From Ogataea parapolymorpha DL-1 (Eukaryota; Ascomycota; Pichiomycetes; Pichiales; Pichiaceae), in assembly GCF_000187245.1 (NCBI RefSeq), contig NC_027866.1:1-64000 (forward strand): DNA of 64,000 nt, written 5' to 3'. The notes under the pieces were generated by a model, which worked only from the letters and a program-made list of their open reading frames with translations, did no database searches and had not been told where the DNA came from. A program made the position numbers and the translations under genes. Position 1 is the stretch's first letter; each line of letters begins with the position of its first letter. Positions 27,601 through 36,211 of the stretch are shown in pieces.

Positions 27601-30600
27601 GCGGCAGCCAGGGGTGCGATGGCCCTTTTGATGTCCCCAGACGAATTGTTCCATTTATCCTGCGCTAACTCGCTTAACAGCTCCCATTCGCCCAGAGCGT
27701 GCAGACATCTCATTTTTCCCATAGTGATATCGGTGGAGTTCGGCTCCTCCTTCTCGCGCTCGTTGTAAGCACGCAGAGCGTCGTCCCAGCGCTGGAGCTT
27801 TTCGTACCACGTCTCCTTGAGCTGCAGGCCGTGGTGGTCTTGAGCGTACTTTAAAATTCCAATAGCGGCGTCCGACTGCTGCAGCTGGTTGTTGATGCTG
27901 ATCAGCGACTCGATTGTCGGCGTCGACGGCTCCTGAATGAATTCCAGCTCCTTGTAATGCAGTGCTTTGGCGTACACGTGGCTCCGCTGCGCGTACTGCG
28001 ACAAGGTCTGGATTCTTATCGGCAGCGACTTGTCGTCGTGCTCGAGGAACTCTGCAAGATTGAGAAGCGTCTGGTGGATCTCCGGTAGATTGTTGGGCGA
28101 TGACAGCGCAATGCACAAAGCCTGAGCCAGTTCTCCCTGGTACTGGATGTGCAGCTCGTTCCAGCAGCTTGCAAATGCACAGTTGAAGAGATCTCTGGCC
28201 AGAGGCGGATAAACGGTGGCCAGCGACGAGCAGGCACGGAGAGCCGGTGACGGCGACTCCTTGAGCAGCTCAATGCTCAGTCTGCGGATCCATTCCTGCC
28301 AGTCCTCTTTTGTGCGCATGCTATTGCAGTCCCAGACGTAGCGCAGCGCCTGAGCGTTGACTGGGAGTTTCCGCGGCGTGGCTTCAATGTCGAAGTTGTC
28401 GTTGGACGGAGTTTCCTGCGATTTATCGTTCAGCAGAGTGGTTGGCAACGGCTCGCCGTGAATCAGTTTATCAACCAGTTGGTCGTAGACGGGATATTGC
28501 AGCTTATGTTTAGTCATGATGCTGGTGATGCCTGGGATGAACACAGAAAACTCGGCGCCCATTTGCAACAACAGCAGACAGATGGTGTTCACGGCAGAGT
28601 TCTTGACGTCTTCAGAAGAGTGCGAGACCAGAATTCTAACCAATGGCTGCACAATTCGGGACGAGTAGTCGTTTAGACTGACATGTCTAGACAATTTCCC
28701 AATAGTTTCGATGGCCTCCTTACTGACAACTTCCTCCGGTGACTCGAAAAGCTTGACTATCTGTGGAATCACGAGATGCATGTACGGCTCAACGTTGCTG
28801 CCAAAAACGGTGAAAGCCTTGAGAACGCGCAGCGTCGACACCTTGCGCGGCGAGTCGTCCTTGTCCAGCACGTCCAGAAAAATGGTAATCACCTGAAACA
28901 TGTAGATTTTGAACTCGTCGTCCAGGGCCTTCGAGACCTGCTCTATCATGCCAATAATGGTGACCTGGAGATTCACCTGGGGAAAGAATTCCTCAATGAG
29001 AGCGAAAATTTCCGGTAAATGAGGGCGGATGTGCAACTTGACGATCTTGATCAAGTCGGCCAGCTGTTGGAAGTATGTCTCCAGCAACGAGGGTGGACAC
29101 GTGTGAATCACGGTCGCAAAACCAGGAATAACTTTGTCCAGGAACGGAACGCACTTGATGCCCAGCGTCTTGAAGATGTGCATGATAGCCTGAATTACGG
29201 CCGGGTGATGGGTGCTCAAAGAGGCATCCTTCAATATGCGCAGAAGTGTCTTGATCACCACTGTCGGGAAATAGTCCTCGTTTGACGGCGACTTACCTTT
29301 CATCAGCAGCTCCATGTCCACGGGCGGCGCATTCTGCTCTGCCACAGTCTGCGAGTCCTGGCCGTGTCGTTCCACTTCTCTGTGTTTGTACGGATCGAGA
29401 GCTCCAAGGATACCAACCAGACGCACAGTTTCGCGTCTCACTGCCAGCGATGTCTCCGACTTGAGAATATTCACCAACAGACCCAGCAGCTGCGGGTAAT
29501 CGAGCAGCGGCTGGATGACGTAGCCCGAGGACCCGGCGATCTGGCCAAGGGTCTTCAGCGCTGCGTCCCGCTTAAAACTCATGCTCTGATCCTGGAACGT
29601 TTCGATGAAAATCGGCATCAGCTGCGGAATGTACTGCACCATTTCGTCACCAACCACCACGGCCAGCTCGCCAATCGCTGCAATCGCCGCTGCCGCAACA
29701 GACGCGCCGGGTTCGGTGCTGGCAGGCAGCAGTACGTCCATGATGGGCTTGAAGTATGGCTTTGTGAGGTCGCCAGTGTGCGAAATCAGCACAGCAAGCA
29801 ACAGCGCTGTGTCTTCCTTTTCTCTGGAGTTGTGGCCACCATACTCCAGCGTGGTGAGCAGCTGGATGAGCAGCTTGCGCAGCGAGGGCACGATGTAAGC
29901 CGGGTTGATTGCTGAGAGTCTTCCGACCAATTTAATGGCCGCCTTGCGAATCTCAAATGACTCGTCGTTCAGAGCCATGAAGAGCAGCCTCACGTTCTCG
30001 GCCTGCGACAGCTGAGGATCAAATCTCTCGCCCAGACTGTTGAGCACTTCCAAACGGATTTCCTCGTGCGGATCGGTTATGCAGACGGTAAGCAGTTTAT
30101 CAAGAACCTCACTCACAGCTTTCAGAGAGTTGAGGCTTTTTTGGAGACAGATTGGGTCCGAGAGATATATTTTTGACGAGGTTAAAGCTGCCCTTAGTCG
30201 CACCTCAGGACTGTCGTGGTCGATGTAGTGGATGACAGAATAGCGGACAAATTCGGTCAGAGAATAGTTTCTGAAGTCAAAATAGCTCAAGGTCTTGAGT
30301 GCCTGCAAAATAATCACAACGTCAGGCTCTTCCTGGTAGTGGCTTTTCGGCAGCCCTGTGAGCGAGGTGATATCCACTGGCGGCGTGCTGAACTGGCCGC
30401 CATCCCTGATGTACATGCTGTGACGGTAGTTGTGTGCAAGACTGGCGTTCATTTGTCGTTTGAAGTCGGGAGCTCCTGGATGTTTGAACTCGAATCCCGA
30501 GAGACAGAAACTGACTGCGTTGATCAGTTTTTCGTTGATCATGGGCTCTAAAGACGGAAGGTTGTCGATGAATATTTTGAGCAGACTAAGCATATTGTCA

Positions 30601-31892
30601 TTGATTGGAGATTTGAGAATCAATGTCATGAGCTGGTAATTGTTGATGAATTTTGTCAATGGTGGTCCGAGAGAAATGGCCAATTTTGCCAGACAGTAGA
30701 AACAGTACGGAACAAGCTCTTTTTTCGTTTTGGGCACTTTTGACGCCAACGCATCCTTGATGCTTTCGAGCACGACACCGTCAAGATAGTTGATAATGTT
30801 ATTTTTGGCCTCCACAGAAAGATCTCCGATGCTCAGCAGTATAAATGAACGGTCTTTGCCAATTTTCAGCTGCGAAATGTAGTACAGCAGCACGCGATGC
30901 ATGTATTTGTCCACAAACTTGACCCTGTCGAATCTCGCGAGAATAGGCATGATTTTGGTGACCTCTCTTCTCACATCGACGGAGCGGTGGTCCTTGATGC
31001 CCATGAGGTTCTCATAAATATCGTCTATTTTCGAGTGCAGCAGCGACGAGCCCTGGAGAACCAGCTCTCTGTAGCACAACAAGGACCCATGAATGAACTC
31101 CGACGGGTTGTTATTCACTACGGGGCCACTGCCGTTGGAAGTCGCAGGAGAGTTGCGGAATATCAGCGTCGCCTCCGTGTACAGTTTTGAAAACCAGTAG
31201 CTTCTGAGTTCCAGGTCTCGCTCGTACACTATATTCAGACAATGACGGAGACAGATGGCCGAGTCTTCTCTGAGTAAGCTTTTTGAGTCGCGCAAGCCAA
31301 TCCAAATATTCGACAGCACCTCCTTGATGTATGGATAGAGCATTGCGGAGGCATTTTCTGCCAGAGAGCTGATAATCAAGATGGCTGCGTGTTTTTTGTT
31401 TTCCACTTTTTCCGCAACGAGCCACTCGATCGACCGCTTGACCTCAAACTCCACAAAATCGCCCGTGAGCGAGCCCCCCGGAATGGCCAGCTTGCCGAGC
31501 GTCTTGGTGGCCCGTCTCATGACGGCGAGGTCGTTCGACGTGATCAGCCGACGGAGGTAGTTAGCGTACCGGGCGATCATATTGGAGTTCTCTTCCGTGG
31601 TTGAAGAAGCTCCAATACGCGGCAACGAGCTGCTGATCAGCTCCACAAGCGCGTTGATCGCTTCAATGCCACCTAGCTGCTGCGAGACGCTCGAACTATT
31701 GATAAGATCGAATATGCGTTTGTTGATGTAGTTGTTATAGACACTTAATTGTTCGGCCGTGATAGCTTCGCGCGACACGGCGACAAACTGGTCGCGTAGC
31801 CTGCTGGCAGCACGCTTCTGCCGGCCGGCGTCTTTCGAGCCGAGCTCGGTGAATATTTCGTCCACATGCCAATTATCCAGGGGAGTCGACAT
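24678..31892 (-). CDS. TOR1: TOR phosphatidylinositol-kinase-related protein kinase
   Basis: 2404 residues, close to yeast Tor1/Tor2 (about 2470), with no break. HEAT repeats fill about 1-1200 and the FAT domain about 1270-1850. The FRB domain at about 1900-2000 has the rapamycin/FKBP12 contact Ser1940 (REASF) and a conserved Trp (QAWDLYY). The kinase domain has GDRHPSN (Asp2209, Asn2214) and IDFGD (Asp2228). The FATC tail ends QHYIGWCSFW. TOR integrates nitrogen and amino-acid signals and restrains GATA factors, so many permease genes in this window are likely downstream of it. Sequence alone does not say whether it serves TORC1, TORC2 or both; the symbol is by family. Confidence 0.97.
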   Translation of the reverse strand: MSTPLDNWHVDEIFTELGSKDAGRQKRAASRLRDQFVAVSREAITAEQLSVYNNYINKRIFDLINSSSVSQQLGGIEAINALVELISSSLPRIGASSTTEENSNMIARYANYLRRLITSNDLAVMRRATKTLGKLAIPGGSLTGDFVEFEVKRSIEWLVAEKVENKKHAAILIISSLAENASAMLYPYIKEVLSNIWIGLRDSKSLLREDSAICLRHCLNIVYERDLELRSYWFSKLYTEATLIFRNSPATSNGSGPVVNNNPSEFIHGSLLCYRELVLQGSSLLHSKIDDIYENLMGIKDHRSVDVRREVTKIMPILARFDRVKFVDKYMHRVLLYYISQLKIGKDRSFILLSIGDLSVEAKNNIINYLDGVVLESIKDALASKVPKTKKELVPYCFYCLAKLAISLGPPLTKFINNYQLMTLILKSPINDNMLSLLKIFIDNLPSLEPMINEKLINAVSFCLSGFEFKHPGAPDFKRQMNASLAHNYRHSMYIRDGGQFSTPPVDITSLTGLPKSHYQEEPDVVIILQALKTLSYFDFRNYSLTEFVRYSVIHYIDHDSPEVRLRAALTSSKIYLSDPICLQKSLNSLKAVSEVLDKLLTVCITDPHEEIRLEVLNSLGERFDPQLSQAENVRLLFMALNDESFEIRKAAIKLVGRLSAINPAYIVPSLRKLLIQLLTTLEYGGHNSREKEDTALLLAVLISHTGDLTKPYFKPIMDVLLPASTEPGASVAAAAIAAIGELAVVVGDEMVQYIPQLMPIFIETFQDQSMSFKRDAALKTLGQIAGSSGYVIQPLLDYPQLLGLLVNILKSETSLAVRRETVRLVGILGALDPYKHREVERHGQDSQTVAEQNAPPVDMELLMKGKSPSNEDYFPTVVIKTLLRILKDASLSTHHPAVIQAIMHIFKTLGIKCVPFLDKVIPGFATVIHTCPPSLLETYFQQLADLIKIVKLHIRPHLPEIFALIEEFFPQVNLQVTIIGMIEQVSKALDDEFKIYMFQVITIFLDVLDKDDSPRKVSTLRVLKAFTVFGSNVEPYMHLVIPQIVKLFESPEEVVSKEAIETIGKLSRHVSLNDYSSRIVQPLVRILVSHSSEDVKNSAVNTICLLLLQMGAEFSVFIPGITSIMTKHKLQYPVYDQLVDKLIHGEPLPTTLLNDKSQETPSNDNFDIEATPRKLPVNAQALRYVWDCNSMRTKEDWQEWIRRLSIELLKESPSPALRACSSLATVYPPLARDLFNCAFASCWNELHIQYQGELAQALCIALSSPNNLPEIHQTLLNLAEFLEHDDKSLPIRIQTLSQYAQRSHVYAKALHYKELEFIQEPSTPTIESLISINNQLQQSDAAIGILKYAQDHHGLQLKETWYEKLQRWDDALRAYNEREKEEPNSTDITMGKMRCLHALGEWELLSELAQDKWNNSSGDIKRAIAPLAAAAAWGLGQWERMGNYISVMKVESPDKAFFNAILCLHRNNFEEAAEQISKARDLLVTEITALVSESYNRAYGVVVRVQMLAELEEIIKYKCLPQGSEKRIQIRETWNKRLLGCQRNVDIWQRMLKVRALVVKPKQDMEMWIKFANLCRKSGRLGLAEKSLNALLDEGDSGHQTSRAPPHVVYAQLKYMWARGQQREALNHLIDFASKLSRDLGVNENEAITQPLPTAIPGASDNIEKYTMLLARCYLKQGEWKIALNSNWTEMESTGILGSFLLATHFDPKWYKAWHNWALANFEVISPQAKQLHEENADVDENSLGGILHYVVPAVKGFFHSISLSQSNPLQDTLRLLTLWIKYGGIEEVANAMQEGFQLVKVDTWLDVIPQLISRIHQPDPVVSKSLLGLLSDLGRAHPQALIYPLTVAIKSDSVSRQRAALTIIDKMRAHSARLVDQADLVSNELIRVAVLWHEMWYEGLEDASRSYFGDQNIEKMFQILTPLHQMLEKGPETIREASFVNAFGKELNDAHQWLMNFRRTKDVAYLNQAWDLYYGVFRRISRQLPQLQNLDLQHVSPKLLAAKDLELAVPGTYVPGKEVIHIVRFEPVFSVITSKQRPRKFNVLGSDGKKYQYLLKGHEDIRQDNLVMQLFGLVNTLLANDAECFKRHMDIQQYAAIPLSPSSGMLGWVPNSDTFHVLIKEYREPRKILLDVEHRIMLQMSPDYDNLTLLEKVEVFTYALDITRGQDLYKVLWFKSKSSEAWLDRRTTYTRSLAVMSMVGYILGLGDRHPSNLMMDRITGKVIHIDFGDCFEAAILREKYPEKVPFRLTRMLSYAMEVSGIEGSFRITSENVMRVLRDNKESLMAILDAFAYDPLINWGFDFPLKQIVDNPNQHFPNANYNELLRSGQITEEEAARMEAQNKADILNARAAYVLKRITDKLTGNDFKRFRELDVPSQVDKLIQQATSVENLCQHYIGWCSFW

Positions 31893-32166
31893 GGTGAAAA
31901 TAAAGAGAAATTAGATTAGCACCGCCATATAGACAGAGGAAATACCAAATTACGGGTTACTTTATTACTACACTAGAAATAGTATCACAAAATAGAGTAC
32001 GACAATAGCAAGATGCTAAGCGGCCTGGGAAAACTCATACTTGCAAATTAGCCGTGGAGCTTTATACTACCAGACCGTGGAACGTTCGTGGAAATTCTGG
32101 ATAGAGCAAATTTTCCTTATCGCACGACTCGAATTTTCTTTAAATATACATGTCTCTTCTTATGAC

Positions 32167-32691
32167 ATGGACCCCGACATGGCGTGCATAGGCAAAAAAC
32201 GGTTTCTGGATGCTGGGGAGTCGGCATTCCGCGATACAAAGCGAAGGCTGATCGAAAACTTCACGGATCTCCACATCGGTGTGGGAGGCCCGGGGTATAC
32301 AAGCAAATCCATGTTTGAGAGCGAGTATCTGAACTCTGCTCCACGACACAACCCAGCGAGCGACCGAGTCGTGATACCCAACATCGACCAGTTCCTGAGA
32401 GAAAACCCGGACCCTCTGGAAGGCGAGAAGGTGGACCTTTCGAATGTGGACCTGAGCAAACTAATCATCCCAAACGTGGCGGAAGGCCGGCGCGTGAACG
32501 AGCTCAGTGAGCTATACGATCGATATGTGCGCAGCCAAGGTGCCCTCGTCAAATACTATAATCCGGAGATGCTCACATATTCGCGATATTTAGACTCCAA
32601 GGACCTCAAGGGAAAGATTGAGGAGCTAGACAGCAACGACGAAGATACGCAGGTCGCGCAGGACGAGGACGTGGAAATGGAGATCGACTAG
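32167..32691 (+). CDS. Uncharacterised acidic protein
   Basis: 174 residues from the ATG at 32167 (a second ATG at 32182 is also possible); the frame is open upstream only to TTG. I do not recognise the family. The N-terminus is basic and helical (KKRFLDAGESAFRDTKRRL), the middle holds two similar motifs (RVVIPNIDQFL and KLIIPNVAEGR), and the C-terminus is strongly acidic (SNDEDTQVAQDEDVEMEID). It is a small soluble protein with no membrane span and may be nuclear. Its stop overlaps that of BTS1 on the other strand: the four bases CTAG at 32688-32691 serve both. Codon use resembles its neighbours, so I think it is a real gene. Confidence 0.7.
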   Translation: MDPDMACIGKKRFLDAGESAFRDTKRRLIENFTDLHIGVGGPGYTSKSMFESEYLNSAPRHNPASDRVVIPNIDQFLRENPDPLEGEKVDLSNVDLSKLIIPNVAEGRRVNELSELYDRYVRSQGALVKYYNPEMLTYSRYLDSKDLKGKIEELDSNDEDTQVAQDEDVEMEID

Positions 32692-33638
32692 CTATTCTCT
32701 GCGTCCAAACTAGACAGTCTCGCCAGTGTGCTGGTAAGTTTTTCTCTGATGGCTGGGTCTTGAGTGACCTCAGCAATCACCTCTCGTGCCTGGTTCTCAA
32801 GATCGCGGAGCGCTTCGCGGCAGTACTCGAAACTATTGGTGGACTTCATGATGTTAAGGGCATGCAGCTTGAGTTCGTGCTCCTCGGTGCGCAACTTCAG
32901 TATTCTCTGTAGCTCCTTATTGGTTGGGTTTGTATTGATTGAATGAATAATGGGAAACGAGAACTTTCCCTCGGTGATATCCTCGCAATAGCCCTTGTTT
33001 TTGTTGTAAACGTTGGATATGAGGTTCAAGTAGTCGTCTTTGATCTGGTAGATCACTCCGAGCATGTTGCTCAGCGTGATGAGTTTGTCGCACGGCTGAT
33101 CAGCTAGCAGGTTCATCAATTTCGCGCTCAGCCTGAACAATCCTCCCGTCTTGTTCATCACCATATTGACATATTCCTGCTCGGACGGACACTCGTTATT
33201 TTCTCGCCAGTGTAGATCGAGGCCCTGGCCGCGGTGCAGATTGACCATTTCGTCCAGAAAGACATTCTGTGCGACAAGCCTTTTGTCCTCATTTTCGATG
33301 GCATCTGTCAGTAGGCGCATCGCCACAAAGTACATGTAATTGGCGCAATTGATGGTCTGGGGAACACCAAAAATCATGTGGGAGCACGGCCTGCTGCGCC
33401 GAAGCTTGGAGTTGTCCTCAATGTCGTCGATCAGCAAAGACGAAAGGTGCAAGGTATCGATCACAGCCTCGATCTTCTCCAGTTTCTCTGCCGGCACATT
33501 GAGCACCAAGTTGAACGTTTTGATTAACAGGCTCCGTAGATGCTTGCCCTGGGTCTGATCCGCAAGGTAGTGGTACGGAGTGGTCAGTGTTTTTTCATTT
33601 TCCTTGTTCCAGGAGGGAGACAAGGGAACGAGAACCAT
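32688..33638 (-). CDS. BTS1: Geranylgeranyl diphosphate synthase
   Basis: 316 residues, an all-helical trans-prenyltransferase. The first aspartate motif is LLIDDIEDNSKLRR (Asp71-Asp75) and the second YQIKDDYLN (Asp201-Asp202). The residues before the first motif (HLSS) are small, as in enzymes that extend to C20, and the length is close to yeast Bts1 (335). It makes geranylgeranyl diphosphate for prenylation of Rab and Rho proteins. The ATG is 59 bp from that of the divergent DER1. Confidence 0.93.
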   Translation of the reverse strand: MVLVPLSPSWNKENEKTLTTPYHYLADQTQGKHLRSLLIKTFNLVLNVPAEKLEKIEAVIDTLHLSSLLIDDIEDNSKLRRSRPCSHMIFGVPQTINCANYMYFVAMRLLTDAIENEDKRLVAQNVFLDEMVNLHRGQGLDLHWRENNECPSEQEYVNMVMNKTGGLFRLSAKLMNLLADQPCDKLITLSNMLGVIYQIKDDYLNLISNVYNKNKGYCEDITEGKFSFPIIHSINTNPTNKELQRILKLRTEEHELKLHALNIMKSTNSFEYCREALRDLENQAREVIAEVTQDPAIREKLTSTLARLSSLDAENS

Positions 33639-33697
33639 TTTAGAAATAAATCAAAATAAAATCAGAATTAAAAAGTTTCAAAAAATAAATCCACAAA

Positions 33698-34336
33698 ATG
33701 GAACACGTGCCTGTCCAATGGCTGATGGAAGTGCCGATTGTCACCCGAATGCTTACTATCGGGATATTCGCCGTCTCGCTCATCAACTTCGCTGGCTTTG
33801 CGTCCGAAAGAGACCTTGTCTATACTTATGAGGACGTGTTCATCCGCGGCCAGTTCTGGCGAATATTGACGTCTCTGCTTTATTTCGGCCCGTTTTCCTT
33901 CAACGTTCTGGTCATCTTATACATGTTTGTGGGTTACTCAAAGTACCTCGAAAACTCGTTCCATCGCACAAAAGACTTCATCACGTGTCTTGCAATCCTG
34001 AGCTCGGGACTCTTTATGTTCAGCACCTACGTCCACCCATTATACAGAATCGGCGAACATCTGATGGACACAATGCTCTACATCTACTCTAGACGCCAGC
34101 CGACAGACGGACTGCAAATTCTCGGCATCTACCGCTTCAACGCCATCTACCTGCCCGTGATGTTCACAGTGCTGTCCGTGGTCAGATACCACCCGATGCA
34201 GGGAAACATGCGTACACTGCCGCTCACATGGATCTACGAGAACGTGTTCAGCTTCCTGTGGGGCCACATATACCTGTTTCTCTGCGACACGGCTCCCAAG
34301 CTCCACCGCCCTGCCCTTGCCGGTGCACGGGTTTGA
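33698..34336 (+). CDS. DER1: Derlin, ER-associated degradation factor
   Basis: 212 residues, the size of yeast Der1 (211). The derlin N-terminus VQWLMEVPIVTRML, the FIRGQFWRILTSLLYFGPFSFN segment and several membrane spans identify the rhomboid-like derlin fold; the rhomboid catalytic Ser/His pair is absent, as expected. The end lacks the SHP box and long cytosolic tail of Dfm1, which favours Der1. It acts in the ER membrane in retrotranslocation of misfolded luminal proteins with the Hrd1 ligase. Confidence 0.88.
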   Translation: MEHVPVQWLMEVPIVTRMLTIGIFAVSLINFAGFASERDLVYTYEDVFIRGQFWRILTSLLYFGPFSFNVLVILYMFVGYSKYLENSFHRTKDFITCLAILSSGLFMFSTYVHPLYRIGEHLMDTMLYIYSRRQPTDGLQILGIYRFNAIYLPVMFTVLSVVRYHPMQGNMRTLPLTWIYENVFSFLWGHIYLFLCDTAPKLHRPALAGARV

Positions 34337-34432
34337 CTTATCGGAGAGTGGGGCCCACAAGCGGAAATTGGAACCGCAGCCGAGAATTTTTATAAATCGC
34401 CTACCACCGCGACTTAAGCACAAACCACCAAT

Positions 34433-36142
34433 ATGTCGTTTCTGGGAGGATCGGAGTGTGCTGCCAACGCCAATCCACTGGCGCAGTTTTTCAAGCAGTC
34501 GCAGCATGATACGTCGCTAGAGCAATCGCTCCGCAACGGCGCCCACGATACCCGTCAGAATGCACAAATCAGAGCACCCGTGGCCATGAACGAGGCCGAA
34601 AGGGCACACATGGAGCAGTTTATGAACCAAAGCACGCCGTTCAACTTTCAGCCGATGGCCAATGAGCTGCGCATGATCCAGCCTGACCTGCAAACGCAGA
34701 CCGCCCCTGCTCTGAGGGGCCCGCGTGCACAGAACCCAGTGCCCTTGCAAATTCACGGACAAGCGCAGCCGCAGGTTTCTGGGTGGTCGTCAGAGTTCCA
34801 GAACACGGCCACGTCGCAGGTTACGCACAGTCCGTCTCCAGTCAGCCAGGTTCCGATGAGATCGATGGGGATGGCTCCACGGTTGCAGTTGAGGCCCTTC
34901 AGCTCTACGAATGGGCCAATGCAGGCCAGTAGCATGACAAACAGCGTGATGCAGGAGGACACAAGCCAGCAGGTGGACTGGGAGCAGCAGTTTAAGGAGA
35001 TGGAGGAGATGGAGGAGGTGGAGGAGGCTACAGCCGAGACGCAGCAGCCGGTAGAGGAGACGGTCTCCGCACAGGAAAGCGCATTTGACCAAGTCTGGGA
35101 CAACATCCAGGAGACGTATGCGGACAACATGCTAAGCAACGACGAGTTCCAGGCGCAATGGGAGAAAGATTTTGAAAAGTACGCACAGACAAGGCTGAAC
35201 TACGGCGAGTACACTTTTGAGGAGAATAACCAGTTCCGCAACAATCTGGACGCCTACGAGATTGGCATCAAGCTGATGGAAAGCGGTGCGAAGCTCAGCG
35301 AGGCAGCGCTGGCATTTGAGGCTGCCGTCGAGCAGAATCCCGGCCATGTCGATGCTTGGCTGCGTCTTGGCCAGGTCCAGACCCAGAATGAGAAAGAACT
35401 TGCTGGAATAGCAGCGTTGGAGAAGTGTTTGGAACTGTCGCCTCAAAATCTGGTTGCTCTTATGACTCTGGCAATTTCGTATATTAACGAAGGGTACGAC
35501 AACGCAGCGTTTGCTACGCTGGAGAGATGGATCGAAACCAAATACCCGGAGGTTGCCGAGCGTGCACGAAATGCGAACCCAGACATCCAGGCGGACGACC
35601 GGTTCTCGCTCAACAAGCGTGTGACACAGTTATTTATCAAAGCAGCGCAACTGTCTCCCGAGGGAGCCAACATGGACTCTGAGGTGCAAACGGGGCTCGG
35701 AGTGTTGTTCTACTCGATGGAGGAGTATAGCAAGACGCTAGATTGTTTTCAGGCGGCGATCGAACACAATCCAAACGACGCCCTGGCCTGGAACCGGTTG
35801 GGAGCGTCGCTTGCCAACTCAAACAAGCCCGAGCAGGCAATTGAGGCGTACTCGCGCGCTTTGCAGCTAAACCCGAACTTTGTGAGAGCAAGATACAACT
35901 TGGGTGTTTCTTTCATTAACATGGGAATGTATCGCGACGCTGTGGATCACCTGCTCACGGGACTGAGCATGCACGAGGTGGAGTCGTTAGATGGGTCTTC
36001 GTCTGTGGCCCGTAGCAACCAGTCGACGAGTTTGATCGAAACTTTAAAGCGCGCCTTCCTGGCAATGGACCGGCGTGACCTGATTGACAAGGTTAAACCT
36101 GGCCTGAACGTGGAGTCGTTCCGGAAAACCTACGACATATAA
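34433..36142 (+). CDS. PEX5: Peroxisomal PTS1 receptor Pex5
   Basis: 569 residues, the same as the Hansenula polymorpha receptor. The N-terminus MSFLGGSECAANANPL carries Cys9, the mono-ubiquitination site used for recycling. The disordered half holds WxxxF/Y-type Pex14/Pex13 motifs at Trp118 (WSSEF), Trp183 (WEQQF) and Trp243 (WEKDF), plus a Glu-rich EMEEMEEVEE run. About seven TPR units fill residues 280-545 and bind C-terminal SKL-type signals. TATAAAT at 34391-34397 is 36 bp before the ATG. The cargo receptor shuttles between cytosol and peroxisome, an essential job in a methylotroph. Confidence 0.97.
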   Translation: MSFLGGSECAANANPLAQFFKQSQHDTSLEQSLRNGAHDTRQNAQIRAPVAMNEAERAHMEQFMNQSTPFNFQPMANELRMIQPDLQTQTAPALRGPRAQNPVPLQIHGQAQPQVSGWSSEFQNTATSQVTHSPSPVSQVPMRSMGMAPRLQLRPFSSTNGPMQASSMTNSVMQEDTSQQVDWEQQFKEMEEMEEVEEATAETQQPVEETVSAQESAFDQVWDNIQETYADNMLSNDEFQAQWEKDFEKYAQTRLNYGEYTFEENNQFRNNLDAYEIGIKLMESGAKLSEAALAFEAAVEQNPGHVDAWLRLGQVQTQNEKELAGIAALEKCLELSPQNLVALMTLAISYINEGYDNAAFATLERWIETKYPEVAERARNANPDIQADDRFSLNKRVTQLFIKAAQLSPEGANMDSEVQTGLGVLFYSMEEYSKTLDCFQAAIEHNPNDALAWNRLGASLANSNKPEQAIEAYSRALQLNPNFVRARYNLGVSFINMGMYRDAVDHLLTGLSMHEVESLDGSSSVARSNQSTSLIETLKRAFLAMDRRDLIDKVKPGLNVESFRKTYDI

Positions 36143-36211
36143 CTTAATGAATTACGGAGATGAAAAATAAAAAAATAAAAAAATAGAAAATAATTATAAA
36201 TCATCTATATT

